A stretch of DNA of 64,000 bases from Hippasteria phrygiana (taxonomy: Eukaryota > Echinodermata > Asteroidea > Valvatida > Goniasteridae), in contig JAZGUH010000533.1 in the NCBI GenBank assembly GCA_037893225.1, forward strand, positions 2,170,001 through 2,234,000. Reading direction: 5' to 3'. The first letter of the stretch is position 1. The number at the start of each line of letters is the position of its first letter. A program made the position numbers and the translations under genes. Under the pieces are notes generated by a model. That model was not told where the DNA came from. It made no database searches and saw only the letters and a list, made by a program, of their open reading frames with translations. Shown here in pieces: positions 36,235 to 48,182 of this stretch.

Positions 36235-38618
36235 CTAGAGGCAAGTGTTTGTGGACAAACACAGGGCTGTTTCGATTTTTTTTATTGTTAGTTTGGATGT
36301 CAAATGTGTATGCAATATTTAAAGTTGTTTGTTAGTTAGCAATGACGGAGGGATGAAGATGTTGTTATTGGATGTGTGAAGGATTGGTTTAAAAAAAGGA
36401 ATCGTGTACAAATGCTATGGGAAATAGCCTAGCGAATGCCCCTTTAAGATGACATCACATAACATGTAATGACTTCATCATAACGTCATGTCAATTTTCA
36501 TCTATGACACCGGGTGGCATACCTAAATGGTGTGTTTCAACTGAATCGGACTTGTACATTTGTAGATATATGGCTTCGAAAAATGCCCCTTTAAGATGAC
36601 GTCACGTGACATGTGATGACGTCATCATGACGTAAAAGTTAGGCACACATTCTGAGCAGTTGGGGTAAGTGTCTGCCAAGTTTAAAAGTAGCCAAACTGG
36701 CCGGTAAGAAAGAAAACGTTTACAAATGCTATGGGCAATAATCTAGCGAGTGCCCCTTTAAGATGACACCACGTGACATGTTATGACTTGATCATAACGT
36801 CATGTCAATGTTCATCTATAACACCCGGTGGCATACCTAGATATTACGTTCCAACTTAATCGGACTTGTACTTTTGTAGATATATGGCTTCGAAAAATGC
36901 TCCTTTAAGATGACGTCACATGACATGTGATGACGTCATCATGACGTAAAGGTCCGGCACACATTGTGAGCAGTTGGAGTAAGTGTCTGCTAAGTTTAAA
37001 AGTAGCCAAAGTGGCCGGTAAGAAAGAAAAAGTTTACAAATGCTATGGGCAATATTCTAGCGACTTGAAAAAATATTTTTTGTTATGACGTCATCATGAC
37101 GTCACACAATTTTCGCTTTTTAGGGCATATCTTTGAGACATACCAAAGCTATAACAAAAAGAATTTTGAAAATATCTTGTTTTGTTCGCTAGATATAGTG
37201 AAAAGAATGTTACGATTATAAAACTTCAAGAATTCAGCGACTTGAAAAAAGACTACAAATCAACCCCTTTTATAAACAGCAAGCTCATAATAGCCATGGT
37301 TATCAGCCCGTCCCAGAATTCCTTTGTGTTATATTGAATTTGGTCTAAATTTTGAAATGGCTGTCATTTCTTACTTGAGTGAGCCACGATCATGAAATTT
37401 TGGAATTGGGTACAGAAAAATACAATGTATACATTTTTGTAATCGGATTGACCCTTACATGCGTTAAAAAAAAAAAAAAATTTGATGACGTCATCATGAC
37501 GTCACACAATTTTCGCCTTTTAGGGCATATCTTTGAGACATACCAAAGCTATAACAAAAAGAATTTTGAAAATATCTTGTTTTGTTCGCTAGATATATTG
37601 AAAAGAATGTTACGATTTTAATACTTCAAAAATTCAGCGACTTGAAAAAAGACTAGAAATCAACCCCTTTTATAAACAGCAAGCTCATAATAGCCATGGT
37701 TATCAACCCGTCCCAGAATTCCTTTGTGTTATATTGAATTTGGTCTAAATTTTGAAATGGCTGTCATTTCTTACTTGAGTGAGCCACGATCATGAAATTT
37801 TGGAATTGGGTACAGAAAAATACAATGTATACATTTTTGTAATCGGATTGACCCTTACATGCGTTAAAAAAAAATATATTTTTGATGACGTCATCATGAC
37901 GTCACACAATTTTCGCCTTTTAGGGCATATCTTTGAGACATACCAAAGCTATAACAAAAAGAATTTTGAAAATATCTTGTTTTGTTCGCTAGATATATTG
38001 AAAAGAATGTTACGATTTTAATACTTCAAAAATTCAGCGACTTGAAAAAAGACTAGAAATCAACCCCTTTTATAAACAGCAAGCTCATAATAGCCATGGT
38101 TATCAACCCGTCCCAGAATTCCTTTGTGTTATATTGAATTTGGTCTAAATTTTGAAATGGCTGTTATTTCTTACTTGAGTGAGCCACGATCATGAAATTT
38201 TGGAATTGGGTACAGCAAAATTCAATATATACATTTTTGTAATCAGATTGACCCTTACATGCGTTAAAAAAAAAAAGCATTTTTGATGACGTCATCATGA
38301 CGTCACACAATTTTCGCTTTTTAAGGCATATCTTTGAGACATATCAAAGCTATAAGAAAAAGAATTTTGAAAATATCTTGTTTTGTTCGCTAGATATAAT
38401 TTAATGAATGTTACGATTTTCAAAATTCAAAAATTCATAAAAAATCACGTGATGACGTCACCATGACGTAAAAGATCGGCATGCATCCTGAGCAGTTGGT
38501 CTAAGTGTCTGTTAAGTTTAAAGGCAATCGGCTGCATAAAAGTAGCCAAAGTGCCTGGCAGAACGAAAACGTGTACAAAGTCTATGGGCCAAAAGTCTGA
38601 AAAAGAAGAAAAAAAAAA
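36235..38618 (-). mobile_element. Array module 5 (Helitron-like)
   Basis: The 3' end (- strand) has hairpin GTGTTTGT/ACAAACAC, TTGCCT, CTAG, T. Modules 8, 9 and 10 share this exact terminus and the adjoining GGATGTCAAATGTGTATGCA, forming one subfamily. The interior has AAGATGACGTCACGTGACAT-type units and then ~400-bp units with exact 400-bp spacing (GAGTGAGCCACGATCATG at about 37377 and 37777). Confidence 0.7.
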
Positions 38619-41600
38619 CTAGAGGTCTATGTTTTTAAGAACATAGGGCTTTTCCATATGTTTTTATGATGTCACTTCGAATTTTGTAAACTAGTGACAA
38701 ATCTACCTAACCACCAAGTTTCGTGACGATTAGACATGGTCTATCCATATGTCTTTCAAGAAATCATGCCTTTAATGACGTCATTATGACTTCAGTAATT
38801 TTTCGCATTTATATAAAAGAATGTACGAGCTAACAAAGCTATTACAAAAGGAATTTTGAATTGAACATGTTCTGTTAATGAGATGTGGTTTTAAGAATCT
38901 TTAACGTTAAAATTTTGAAATTACCATAAAAATCAGATGATGACGTCATTATGACGTCACCTCAATTTTGATTTATAACATGTACTTGTTTAGCCAACAT
39001 ACCAGGTTTGAATGCAATTGGACTTACGGTTCTCTTGATATGGGCCCTTGAAAAATGAGCCTTTAAGATGACATCACGTAACACATAATGACGTCATCGT
39101 GACATCACTCTTCGGCACACAATTTCAGATTAGGGTCTATGTTTGGGTTAAGTTTGCTTAAGATCTGATGTTGTTTAGTGACCAAAGTGCCGCAGACAAA
39201 ATTCGTGTTTAAGAAGAAACCAAAATAGTGGGTATTGTGTAGTTTAGGATTTCTGTATTAATTGTGTTCATGTTAGCTTCTGGAGTATTTGATTATTCCA
39301 AAAGCCTTTTTTTGTTACTAAAGTAGACTTCTCTGAATCCCAATGACACGTGCTTTTGTGATTTGGAAAGGTTTTTTAAGGCGGAAAATACGATTTTCTT
39401 ACGTTGTGTCACGTTTTGGCTCGGTCAACTACTCTCCCACCAGCTATATATCCGTGTAAAGCTGGGTATTGCGCAATCACGTATTTTGTTACCTCTTAGC
39501 TAACGATTTCACTCCAAAAAACCCCTGCAGATGTTCTTCGACGTGGCCCTTTGTTCTGAATGTGGCAAAACGAACAATTTTCAAGTAGATTGTGTTCATG
39601 CCTGGGCGAAAGTGTACTAAACTACACAATCGCGCGAACAGAACAAAAACAAAGGCTTTCCTGCTGTAGCGGAAACGCCAAAAAATGTGCGTCTGTTGTA
39701 AACATACGCATGGCTTTTCCTTTTTTTCTTTTTTATTTAACATAAAGTATCAGAAGGTCTATGTCTTTGCTAAGTTTAAGATCTGAGATTATTTTATGAT
39801 TAACATTTCGTACTCCGAACTTGACCTTTAAGTTCATGTTGCATGCCACACGAAGACGTCATTATGACGTCACTCTTCGCGGCACGACTTTGCATCAGGG
39901 TCTATACCTATGCTAACTCTGACTAAGATTCGATGTTGTTTGATGACAAAAGTGCCGATCAGAAAATCTATGCACAAAGTCTATGGGATTTGGGATAGAA
40001 CTAAAATAAGAAGCAGAAAAAAAATAGATATAGGGCCTTCAAAAATGCAAATTTAAGATGACGTCACGTGACATGTGATGACGTCATCATGACGTCATGA
40101 TTCGGCACCCATCTCGAGTAGATAGTCAATGCATATGCCAAGTTTGAAGTTCATGGCATTTGAAGAAGTGCAACATTTTAAGAGTACAATGAAATTTGAA
40201 ACATTTACAAATTCATAAAAAATCAGCCGATGACGTCATCATGACGTCACTTCGGATTTTGCATGCTAGTGGCACTATCTACCTACCCACCAATTTTTAT
40301 GACGATCGGACGTACCCTTATGTGTGTTTCAGAAATGCACATTTTTGATGACGTCATGATGACGTCACACATTTTTCAAATGTATGTGAAAGAATATAGG
40401 AGCTAACAAAGCTATTACAAAAAGAATTTTGAATTTAGCATGTTCTGTTGGTGAGATATGGCTTTAAGAAACTTTGAAGTTGAAAAACTTTAATATTACT
40501 GTAAAATCGTATGATGACGTCATCATGACGTCACCTTAATTTTCATCTATAACACGAGCTACCATACCAACATACCAGGTTTGAAGGCAATCGGACCTAC
40601 CGTTCTCTAGATATAGGCTCTTGAAAAATGCACATTTAAGATGACGTCACATGACACGTGATGACGTCATCATGACGTCACGTTTCGGCTTACATTTTCA
40701 GCTTAGGGTCTATGTTTGTGTTAAGTCTGATTAAGATCCGAGGTTGTTTAGTGACCAAAGTGCCACTTACAAAATTCGTGTACAAAGTCCATGGGATTTG
40801 GGATAGAACTAAAAAATTCACAGAAAATCAGCCGATGACGTCATCATGACGTCACCTCGGATTTTACATGCTATTAGCACTATCTACCTACCCACTAATT
40901 TTTATGACGATCGGACGTACCCTTATGTGTGTTTCAGAAATGCACATTTTTGATGACGTCATGATGACGTCACACATTTTTCAAATGTATGTGAAAGAAT
41001 ATAGGAGCTAACAAAGCTATTACAAAAAGAATTTTGAATTTAGCATGTTCTGTTGGTGAGATATGGCTTTAAGAAACTTTGAAGTTCAAAAACTTTAATA
41101 TTACTGTAAAATCGTATGATGACGTGATCATGACGTCACCTTAATTTTCATCTATAACACGAGCTACCATACCAACATACCAGGTTTGAAGGCAATCGGA
41201 CTTACCGTTCTCTAGATATAGGCCCTAGAAAAATGCACATTTAAGATGACGTCACATGACACGTGATGACGTCATCATGACGTCACGTTTCGGCTTACAT
41301 TTTCAGCTGAGGGTCTATGTTTGTGTTAAGTCTGATTAAGATCCGAGGTTGTTTAGTGACCAAAGTGCCACTTACAAAATTCGTGTACAAAGTCTATGGG
41401 ATTTGGGATAGAACTAAAAAATTCACAGAAAATCAGCCGATGAGGTCATCATGACGTCACCTCGGATTTTACATGCTAGTAGCACTATCTACCTACCCAC
41501 TAATTTTTATGACGATCGGACGTACCCTTATGTGTGTTTCAGAAATGCACATTTTTGATGACGTCATGATGACGTCACACATTTTTCAAATGTATGTGAA

Positions 41601-42644
41601 AGAATATAGGAGCTAACAAAGCTATTACAAAAAGAATTTTGAATTTAGCATGTTCTGTTGGTGAGATATGGCTTTAAGAAACTTTGAAGTTGAAAAACTT
41701 TAATATTACTGTAAAATCGTATGATGACGTCATCATGACGTCACCTTAATTTTCATCTATAACACGAGCTCCCATAACATACCAGGTTTGAAGGCAATCG
41801 GACCTACCGTTCTCTAGATATAGGCCCTTGAAAAATGCACATTTAAGATGACGTCACATGACACGTGATGACGTCATCATGACGTCACGTTTCGGCTTAC
41901 ATTTTCAGCTGAGGGTCTATGTTTGTGTTAAGTCTGATTAAGATCCGAGGTTGTTTAGTGACCAAAGTGCCACTTACAAAATTCGTGTACAAAGTCTATG
42001 GGATTTGGGATAGAACTAAAAAATTCACAGAAAATCAGCCGATGACGTCATCATGACGTCACCTCGGATTTTACATGCTAGTAGCACTATCTACCTACCC
42101 ACTAATTTTTATGACGATCGGACGTACCCTTATGTGTGTTTCAGAAATGCACATTTTTGATGACGTCATGATGACGTCACACATTTTTCAAATGTATGTG
42201 AAAGAATATAGGAGCTAACAAAGCTATTACAAAAAGAATTTTGAATTTAGCATGTTCTGTTGATGAGATATGGCTTTAAGAAACTTTGAATTTCAAAAAC
42301 TTAAAAATTACTATAAAATCGTATGATGACGTCATCTTGACGTCACCTCAAATTTCATCTATAACACGAGCTAGCCTACCAAAATATCAGGTTTGAAGGA
42401 AATCGGACCTACCGTTCTCTAGATATGGGCCCTTGAAAAACGCACATTTAAGATGACGTCACGTGACACGTGATGACGTCATCATGACGTCACTCTTCGA
42501 CATACTATTTCAGCTTAGGGTCTATGTTTGAGGTAAGTTTGGTTAAGATCTGAAGTTTTTTAAGACCTAAAGTGCCGCGGAGAAAATTCGTGTACAAAGT
42601 CTATGGGCTTTTGGTCAGAACTAAAAGAAGAAGAAAAAAAAAAA
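38619..42644 (-). mobile_element. Array module 6 (Helitron-like, four ~605-bp units)
   Basis: The 3' end (- strand) differs from the others: CTATGTT ... AACATAG, ACCT, CTAG, T. Four tandem ~605-bp units start near 40217, 40823, 41428 and 42031 (landmark AAAATCAGCCGATGA). Each carries several TGACGTCA nodes. Within it, about 39640-39720, a decayed junction with a second hairpin pair suggests two fused elements. The module is duplicated directly to its right. Confidence 0.7.
39652..39720. repeat. Decayed internal module junction
   Basis: GGCTTTCC ... GGAAACGCC followed by an A run, a short stem (TGCGT ... ACGCA) and TGGCTTTTCC has the same order as the active-looking junctions: 5' hairpin, A run, 3' hairpin, GGGCTTTTCC. 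The CTAG has been lost. The same structure is present in module 7 at 43678-43746. Confidence 0.55.
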
Positions 42645-45600
42645 CTAGAGGTCTATGTTTTTAAGAACATAGGGCTTTTCCATATGTTTTTATGATGTCA
42701 CTTCGAATTTTGTAAACTAGTGACAAATCTACCTAACCACCAAGTTTCGTGACGATTAGACATGGTCTATCCATATGTCTTTCAAGAAATCATGCCTTTA
42801 ATGACGTCATTATGACTTCAGTAATTTTTCGCATTGATATAAAAGAATGTACGAGCTAACAAAGCTATTACAAAAGGAATTTTGAATTGAACATGTTCTG
42901 TTGATGAGATGTGGTTTTAAGAATCTTTAACGTTAAAATTTTGAAATTACCATAAAAATCAGATGATGACGTCATTATGACGTCACCTCAATTTTGATTT
43001 ATAACATGTACTTGTTTAGCCAACATACCAGGTTTGAATGCAATTGGACTTACGGTTCTCTTGATATGGGCCCTTGAAAAATGAGCCTTTAAGATGACAT
43101 CACGTAACACATAATGACGTCATCGTGACATCACTCTTCGGCACACAATTTCAGATTAGGGTCTATGTTTGGGTTAAGTTTGCTTAAGATCTGATGTTGT
43201 TTAGTGACCAAAGTGCCGCAGACAAAATTCGTGTTTAAGAAGAAACCAAAATAGTGGGTATTGTGTAGTTTAGGATTTCTGTATTAATTGTGTTCATGTT
43301 AGCTTCTGGAGTATTTGATTATTCCAAAAGCCTTTTTTGGTTACTAAAGTAGACTTCTCTGAATCCCAATGACACGTGCTTTTGTGATTTGGAAAGGTTT
43401 TTTAAGGCGGAAAATACGATTTTCTTACGTTGTGTCACGTTTTGGCTCGGTCAACTACTCTCCCACCAGCTATATATCCGTGTAAAGCTGGGTATTGCGC
43501 AATCACGTATTTTGTTACCTCTTAGCTAACGATTTCACTCCAAAAAACCCCTGCAGATGTTCTTCGACGTGGCCCTTTGTTCTGAATGTGGCAAAACGAA
43601 CAATTTTCAAGTAGATTGTGTTCATGCCTGGGCGAAAGTGTACTAAACTACACAATCGCGCGAACAGAACAAAAACAAAGGCTTTCCTGCTGTAGCGGAA
43701 ACGCCAAAAAATGTGCGTCTGTTGTAAACATACGCATGGCTTTTCCTTTTTTTCTTTTTTATTTAACATAAATTATCAGAAGGTCTATGTCTTTGCTAAG
43801 TTTAAGATCTGAGATTATTTTATGATTAACATTTCGTACTCCAAACTTGACCTTTAAGTTCATGTTACATGCCACACGAAGACGTCATTATGACGTCACT
43901 CTTCGCGGCACGACTTTGCATCAGGGTCTATACCTATGCTAACTCTGACTAAGATTCGATGTTGTTTGATGACAAAAGTGCCGATCAGAAAATCTATGCA
44001 CAAAGTCTTTCGGATTTGGGATAGAACTAAAATAAGAAGCAGAAAAAAAATAGATATAGGGCCTTCAAAAATGCAAATTTAAGATGACGTCACGTGACAT
44101 GTGATGACGTCATCATGACGTCATGATTCGGCACCCATCTCGAGTAGATAGTCAATGCATATGCCAAGTTTGAAGTTCATGGCATTTGAAGAAGTGCAAA
44201 ATTTTAAGAGTACAATGAAATTTGAAACATTTACAAATTCATAAAAAATCAGCCGATGACGTCATCATGACGTCACTTCGGATTTTGCATGCTAGTGGCA
44301 CTATCTACCTACCCACCAATTTTTATGACGATCGGACGTACCCTTATGTGTGTTTCAGAAATGCACATTTTTGATGACGTCATGATGACGTCACACATTT
44401 TTCAAATGTATGTGAAAGAATATAGGAGCTAACAAAGCTATTACAAAAAGAATTTTGAATTTAGCATGTTCTGTTGGTGAGATATGGCTTTAAGAAACTT
44501 TGAAGTTGAAAAACTTTAATATTACTGTAAAATCGTATGATGACGTCATCATGACGTCACCTTAATTTTCATCTATAACACGAGCTACTATACCAACATA
44601 CCAGGTTTGAAGGCAATCGGACCTACCGTTCTCTAGATATAGGCCCTAGAAAAATGCACATTTAAGATGACGTCACATGACACGTGATGACGTCATCATG
44701 ACGTCACGTTTCGGCTTACATTTTCAGCTGAGGGTCTATGTTTGTGTTAAGTCTGATTAAGATCCGAGGTTGTTTAGTGACCAAAGTGCCACTTACAAAA
44801 TTCGTGTACAAAGTCTATGGGATTTGGGATAGAACTAAAAAATTCACAGAAAATCAGCCGATGACGTCATCATGACGTCACCTCGAATTTTACATGCTAG
44901 TGGCACTATCTACCTACCCACCAATTTTTATGACGATCGGACGTACCCTTATGTGTGTTTCAGAAATGCACATTTTTGATGACGTCATGATGACGTCACA
45001 CATTTTTCAAATGTATGTGAAAGAATATAGGAGCTAACAAAGCTATTACAAAAAGAATTTTGAATTTAGCATGTTCTGTTGGTGAGATATGGCTTTAAGA
45101 AACTTTGAAGTTGAAAAACTTTAATATTACTGTAAAATCGTATGATGACGTCATCATGACGTCACCTTAATTTTCATCTATAACACGAGCTCCCATAACA
45201 TACCAGGTTTGAAGGCAATCGGACCTACCGTTCTCTAGATATAGGCCCTTGAAAAATGCACATTTAAGATGACGTCACATGACACGTGATGACGTCATCA
45301 TGACGTCACGTTTCGGCTTACATTTTCAGCTGAGGGTCTATGTTTGTGTTAAGTCTGATTAAGATCCGAGGTTGTTTAGTGACCAAAGTGCCACTTACAA
45401 AATTCGTGTACAAAGTCTATGGGATTTGGGATAGAACTAAAAAATTCACAGAAAATCAGCCGATGACGTCATCATGACGTCACCTCGGATTTTACATGCT
45501 AGTAGCACTATCTACCTACCCACTAATTTTTATGACGATCGGACGTACCCTTATGTGTGTTTCAGAAATGCACATTTTTGATGACGTCATGATGACGTCA

Positions 45601-46178
45601 CACATTTTTCAAATGTATGTGAAAGAATATAGGAGCTAACAAAGCTATTACAAAAAGAATTTTGAATTTAGCATGTTCTGTTGATGAGATATGGCTTTAA
45701 GAAACTTTGAATTTCAAAAACTTAAAAATTACTATAAAATCGTATGATGACGTCATCTTGACGTCACCTCAAATTTCATCTATAACACGAGCTAGCCTAC
45801 CAAAATATCAGGTTTGAAGGAAATCGGACCTACCGTTCTCTAGATATGGGCCCTTGAAAAACGCACATTTAAGATGACGTCACGTGACACGTGATGACGT
45901 CATCATGACGTCACTCTTCGACATACTATTTCAGCTTAGGGTCTATGTTTGAGGTAAGTTTGGTTAAGATCTGAAGTTTTTTAAGACCTAAAGTGCCGCC
46001 GAGAAAATTCGTGTACAAAGTCTATGGGATTTTGGTCAGAACTAAAAGAGGAAGAAGCAGAAAAAAAAAAAAAATCAGAACAAAAACAAAGCCTTTTCCG
46101 AAGGATTTCGGAAAAGCCAAAAATCAGAACAAAAACAAAGCCTTTTCCGAAGGATTTCGGAAAAGCCAAAAAAAGAAA
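42645..46178 (-). mobile_element. Array module 7 (duplicate of module 6, three ~605-bp units)
   Basis: It starts with the same CTATGTT/AACATAG terminus as module 6 at an offset of 4026 and is nearly identical to it, but has three ~605-bp units (near 44245, 44850 and 45452) instead of four. Its right end keeps two hairpins (46091-46118 and 46140-46167) built on CTTTTCCGAA/TTCGGAAAAG, a different stem from the GGCTGTTTCG family. Confidence 0.75.
46091..46167. repeat. Two hairpins of the CTTTTCC subfamily
   Basis: CTTTTCCGAA, loop GGAT, TTCGGAAAAG occurs twice, each preceded by CAGAACAAAAACAAAG. The stem matches the AGGGCTTTTCC next to the terminal hairpin of the same module (about 42665). Confidence 0.85.
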
Positions 46179-48182
46179 CTAGAGGCAAGTGTTTGTGGAC
46201 AAACACAGGGCTGTTTCTAATTTTTTTATTGTTAGTTTGGATGTCAAATGTGTATGCAATATTTAAAGTTGTTTGTTTGTTTGTTAACAATGACGGAGGG
46301 ATGAAGATGTTATTGGATGTGTGAAGGATTGGTTTAAAAAAGGAATCGTGTACAAATGCTATGGGAAATAGCCTAGGGAATGCCCCTTTAAGATGACATC
46401 ACATAACATGTAATGACTTCATCATAACGTCATGTCAATTTTCATCTATGACACCGGGTGGCATACCTAAATAGTGTGTTTCAACTGAATCGGACTTGTA
46501 CATTTGTAGATATATGGCTTCGAAAAATGCCCCTTTAAGATGACGTCACGTGACATGTAATGACATCATCATGACGTAAAAGTTAGGCACACATTCTGAG
46601 CAGTTGGGGTAAGTGTCTGCTAAGTTTAAAAGTAGCCAAACTGGCCGGTAAGAAAGAAAACGTTTACAAATGCAATGGGCAATAATCTAGCGAGTGCCCC
46701 TTTAAGATGACACCACGTGACATGTTATGACTTGATCATAACGTCATGTCAATGTTCATCTATAACACCCGGTGGCATACCTAGATATTACGTTCCAACT
46801 TAATCGGACTTGTACTTTTGTAGATATATGGCTTCGAAAAATGCCGCTTTAAGATGACGTCACGTGACATGTGATGACGTCATCATGACGTAAAAGTTCG
46901 GCACACATTGTGAGCAGTTGGTGTAAGTGTCTGAAAAGTTTAAAAGTAGCCAAAGTGGCCGGTAAGAAAGAAAACGTTTACAAATGCTATGTGCAATATT
47001 CTAGCGACTTGAAAAAAGAATTGTTTTCATGACGTCATCATGACGTCACACAATTTGCGCTTTTTAGGGCATATCTTTGAGACATACCAAAGCTATAACA
47101 AAAAGAATTTTGAAAATATCTTGTTTTGTTCGCTAGATATATTGAAAAGAATGTTACGATTCTAAAACTTCAAAAATTTAGCGACTTGAAAAAAGACTAG
47201 AAATCAACCCGTTTTATAAACAGCAAGCACATAATACCCATGGTTATCAGCCCTTCCCAGAATTCCTTTGTGTTATATTGCATTTGGTCTAAATTTTGAA
47301 ATGGCTCCTATTTCACACTTGAGTGAGCCACGATCATGAAATTTTGGAATTGGGTACAGAAAAATACAATGTATACATTTTTGTAATCGGATTGACCCTT
47401 ACATGCGTTAAAAAACAAACATATTGTTGATGACGTCATCATGACGTCACACAATTTTCGCCATTTAGGGCATATCTTTGAGACATACCAAAGCTGTAAC
47501 AAAAATAATTTTGAAAATATCTTGTTTTGTTCGCTAGATATATTGAAAAGAATGTTACGATTTTAAAACTTCAAAAATTCAGCGACTTGAAAAAAGACTA
47601 GAAATCAACCCCTTTTATAAACAGCAAGCTCATAATAGCCATGGTTATCAGCCCGTCCCAGAATTCCTTTGTGTTATATTGAATTTGGTCTAAATTTTGA
47701 AATGGCTGTCATTTCTTACTTGAGTGAGCCACAATCATGAAATTTTGGAATTGGGTACAGCAAAATTCAATATATACATTTTTGTAATCAGATTGACCCT
47801 TACATGCGTAAAACAAAAAAAGCATTTTTGATGACGTCATCATGACGTCACACAATTTTCGCTTTTTAAGGCATATCTTTGAGACATACCAAAGCTATAA
47901 GAAAAAGAATTTTGAAAATATCTTGTTTTGTTCGCTAGATATAATTTAATGAATGTTACGATTTTCAAAATTCTAAAATTCATAAAAAATCACGTGATGA
48001 CGTCACCATGACGTAAAAGATCGGCATGCATCCTGAGCAGTTGGTCTAAGTGTCTGTTAAGTTTAAAGGCAATCGGCTGCATAAAAGTAGCCAAAGTGCC
48101 TGGCAGAACGAAAACGTGTACAAAGTCTATGGGCAAAAAGTCTGAAAAAGAAAAAAAAAAAAAAAAAAAAAAAAAAAGAAAA
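46179..48182 (-). mobile_element. Array module 8 (Helitron-like)
   Basis: Same subfamily as modules 5, 9 and 10 by its 3' end (hairpin, TTGCCT, CTAG, T on the - strand). The interior is ~210-bp units with GTGACATG and TGACGTCA nodes and then ~400-bp units. The right end is a long A run without an extra hairpin. Confidence 0.7.

Noticed and set aside
35950..36291. Lysine-rich open frame across the A-rich junction
   Set aside because: It is translation of poly(A) and the hairpin units, as at 33546 and 58396.
31275..38021. Recurring ~80-codon + strand open frames beginning SHDHEILELGTEKYNVYIF, seen at 31275, 37379, 37779 and 56467
   Set aside because: They follow the 400-bp repeat exactly, span the TGACGTCA node and a variable A run, shift frame when the A run changes length, and have no domain. 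They are repeat artefacts.
39489..43769. Identical 84-codon - strand open frames at 39489-39743 and 43515-43769
   Set aside because: The identity comes from the module duplication; the frame runs across the decayed hairpin junction and has no domain.
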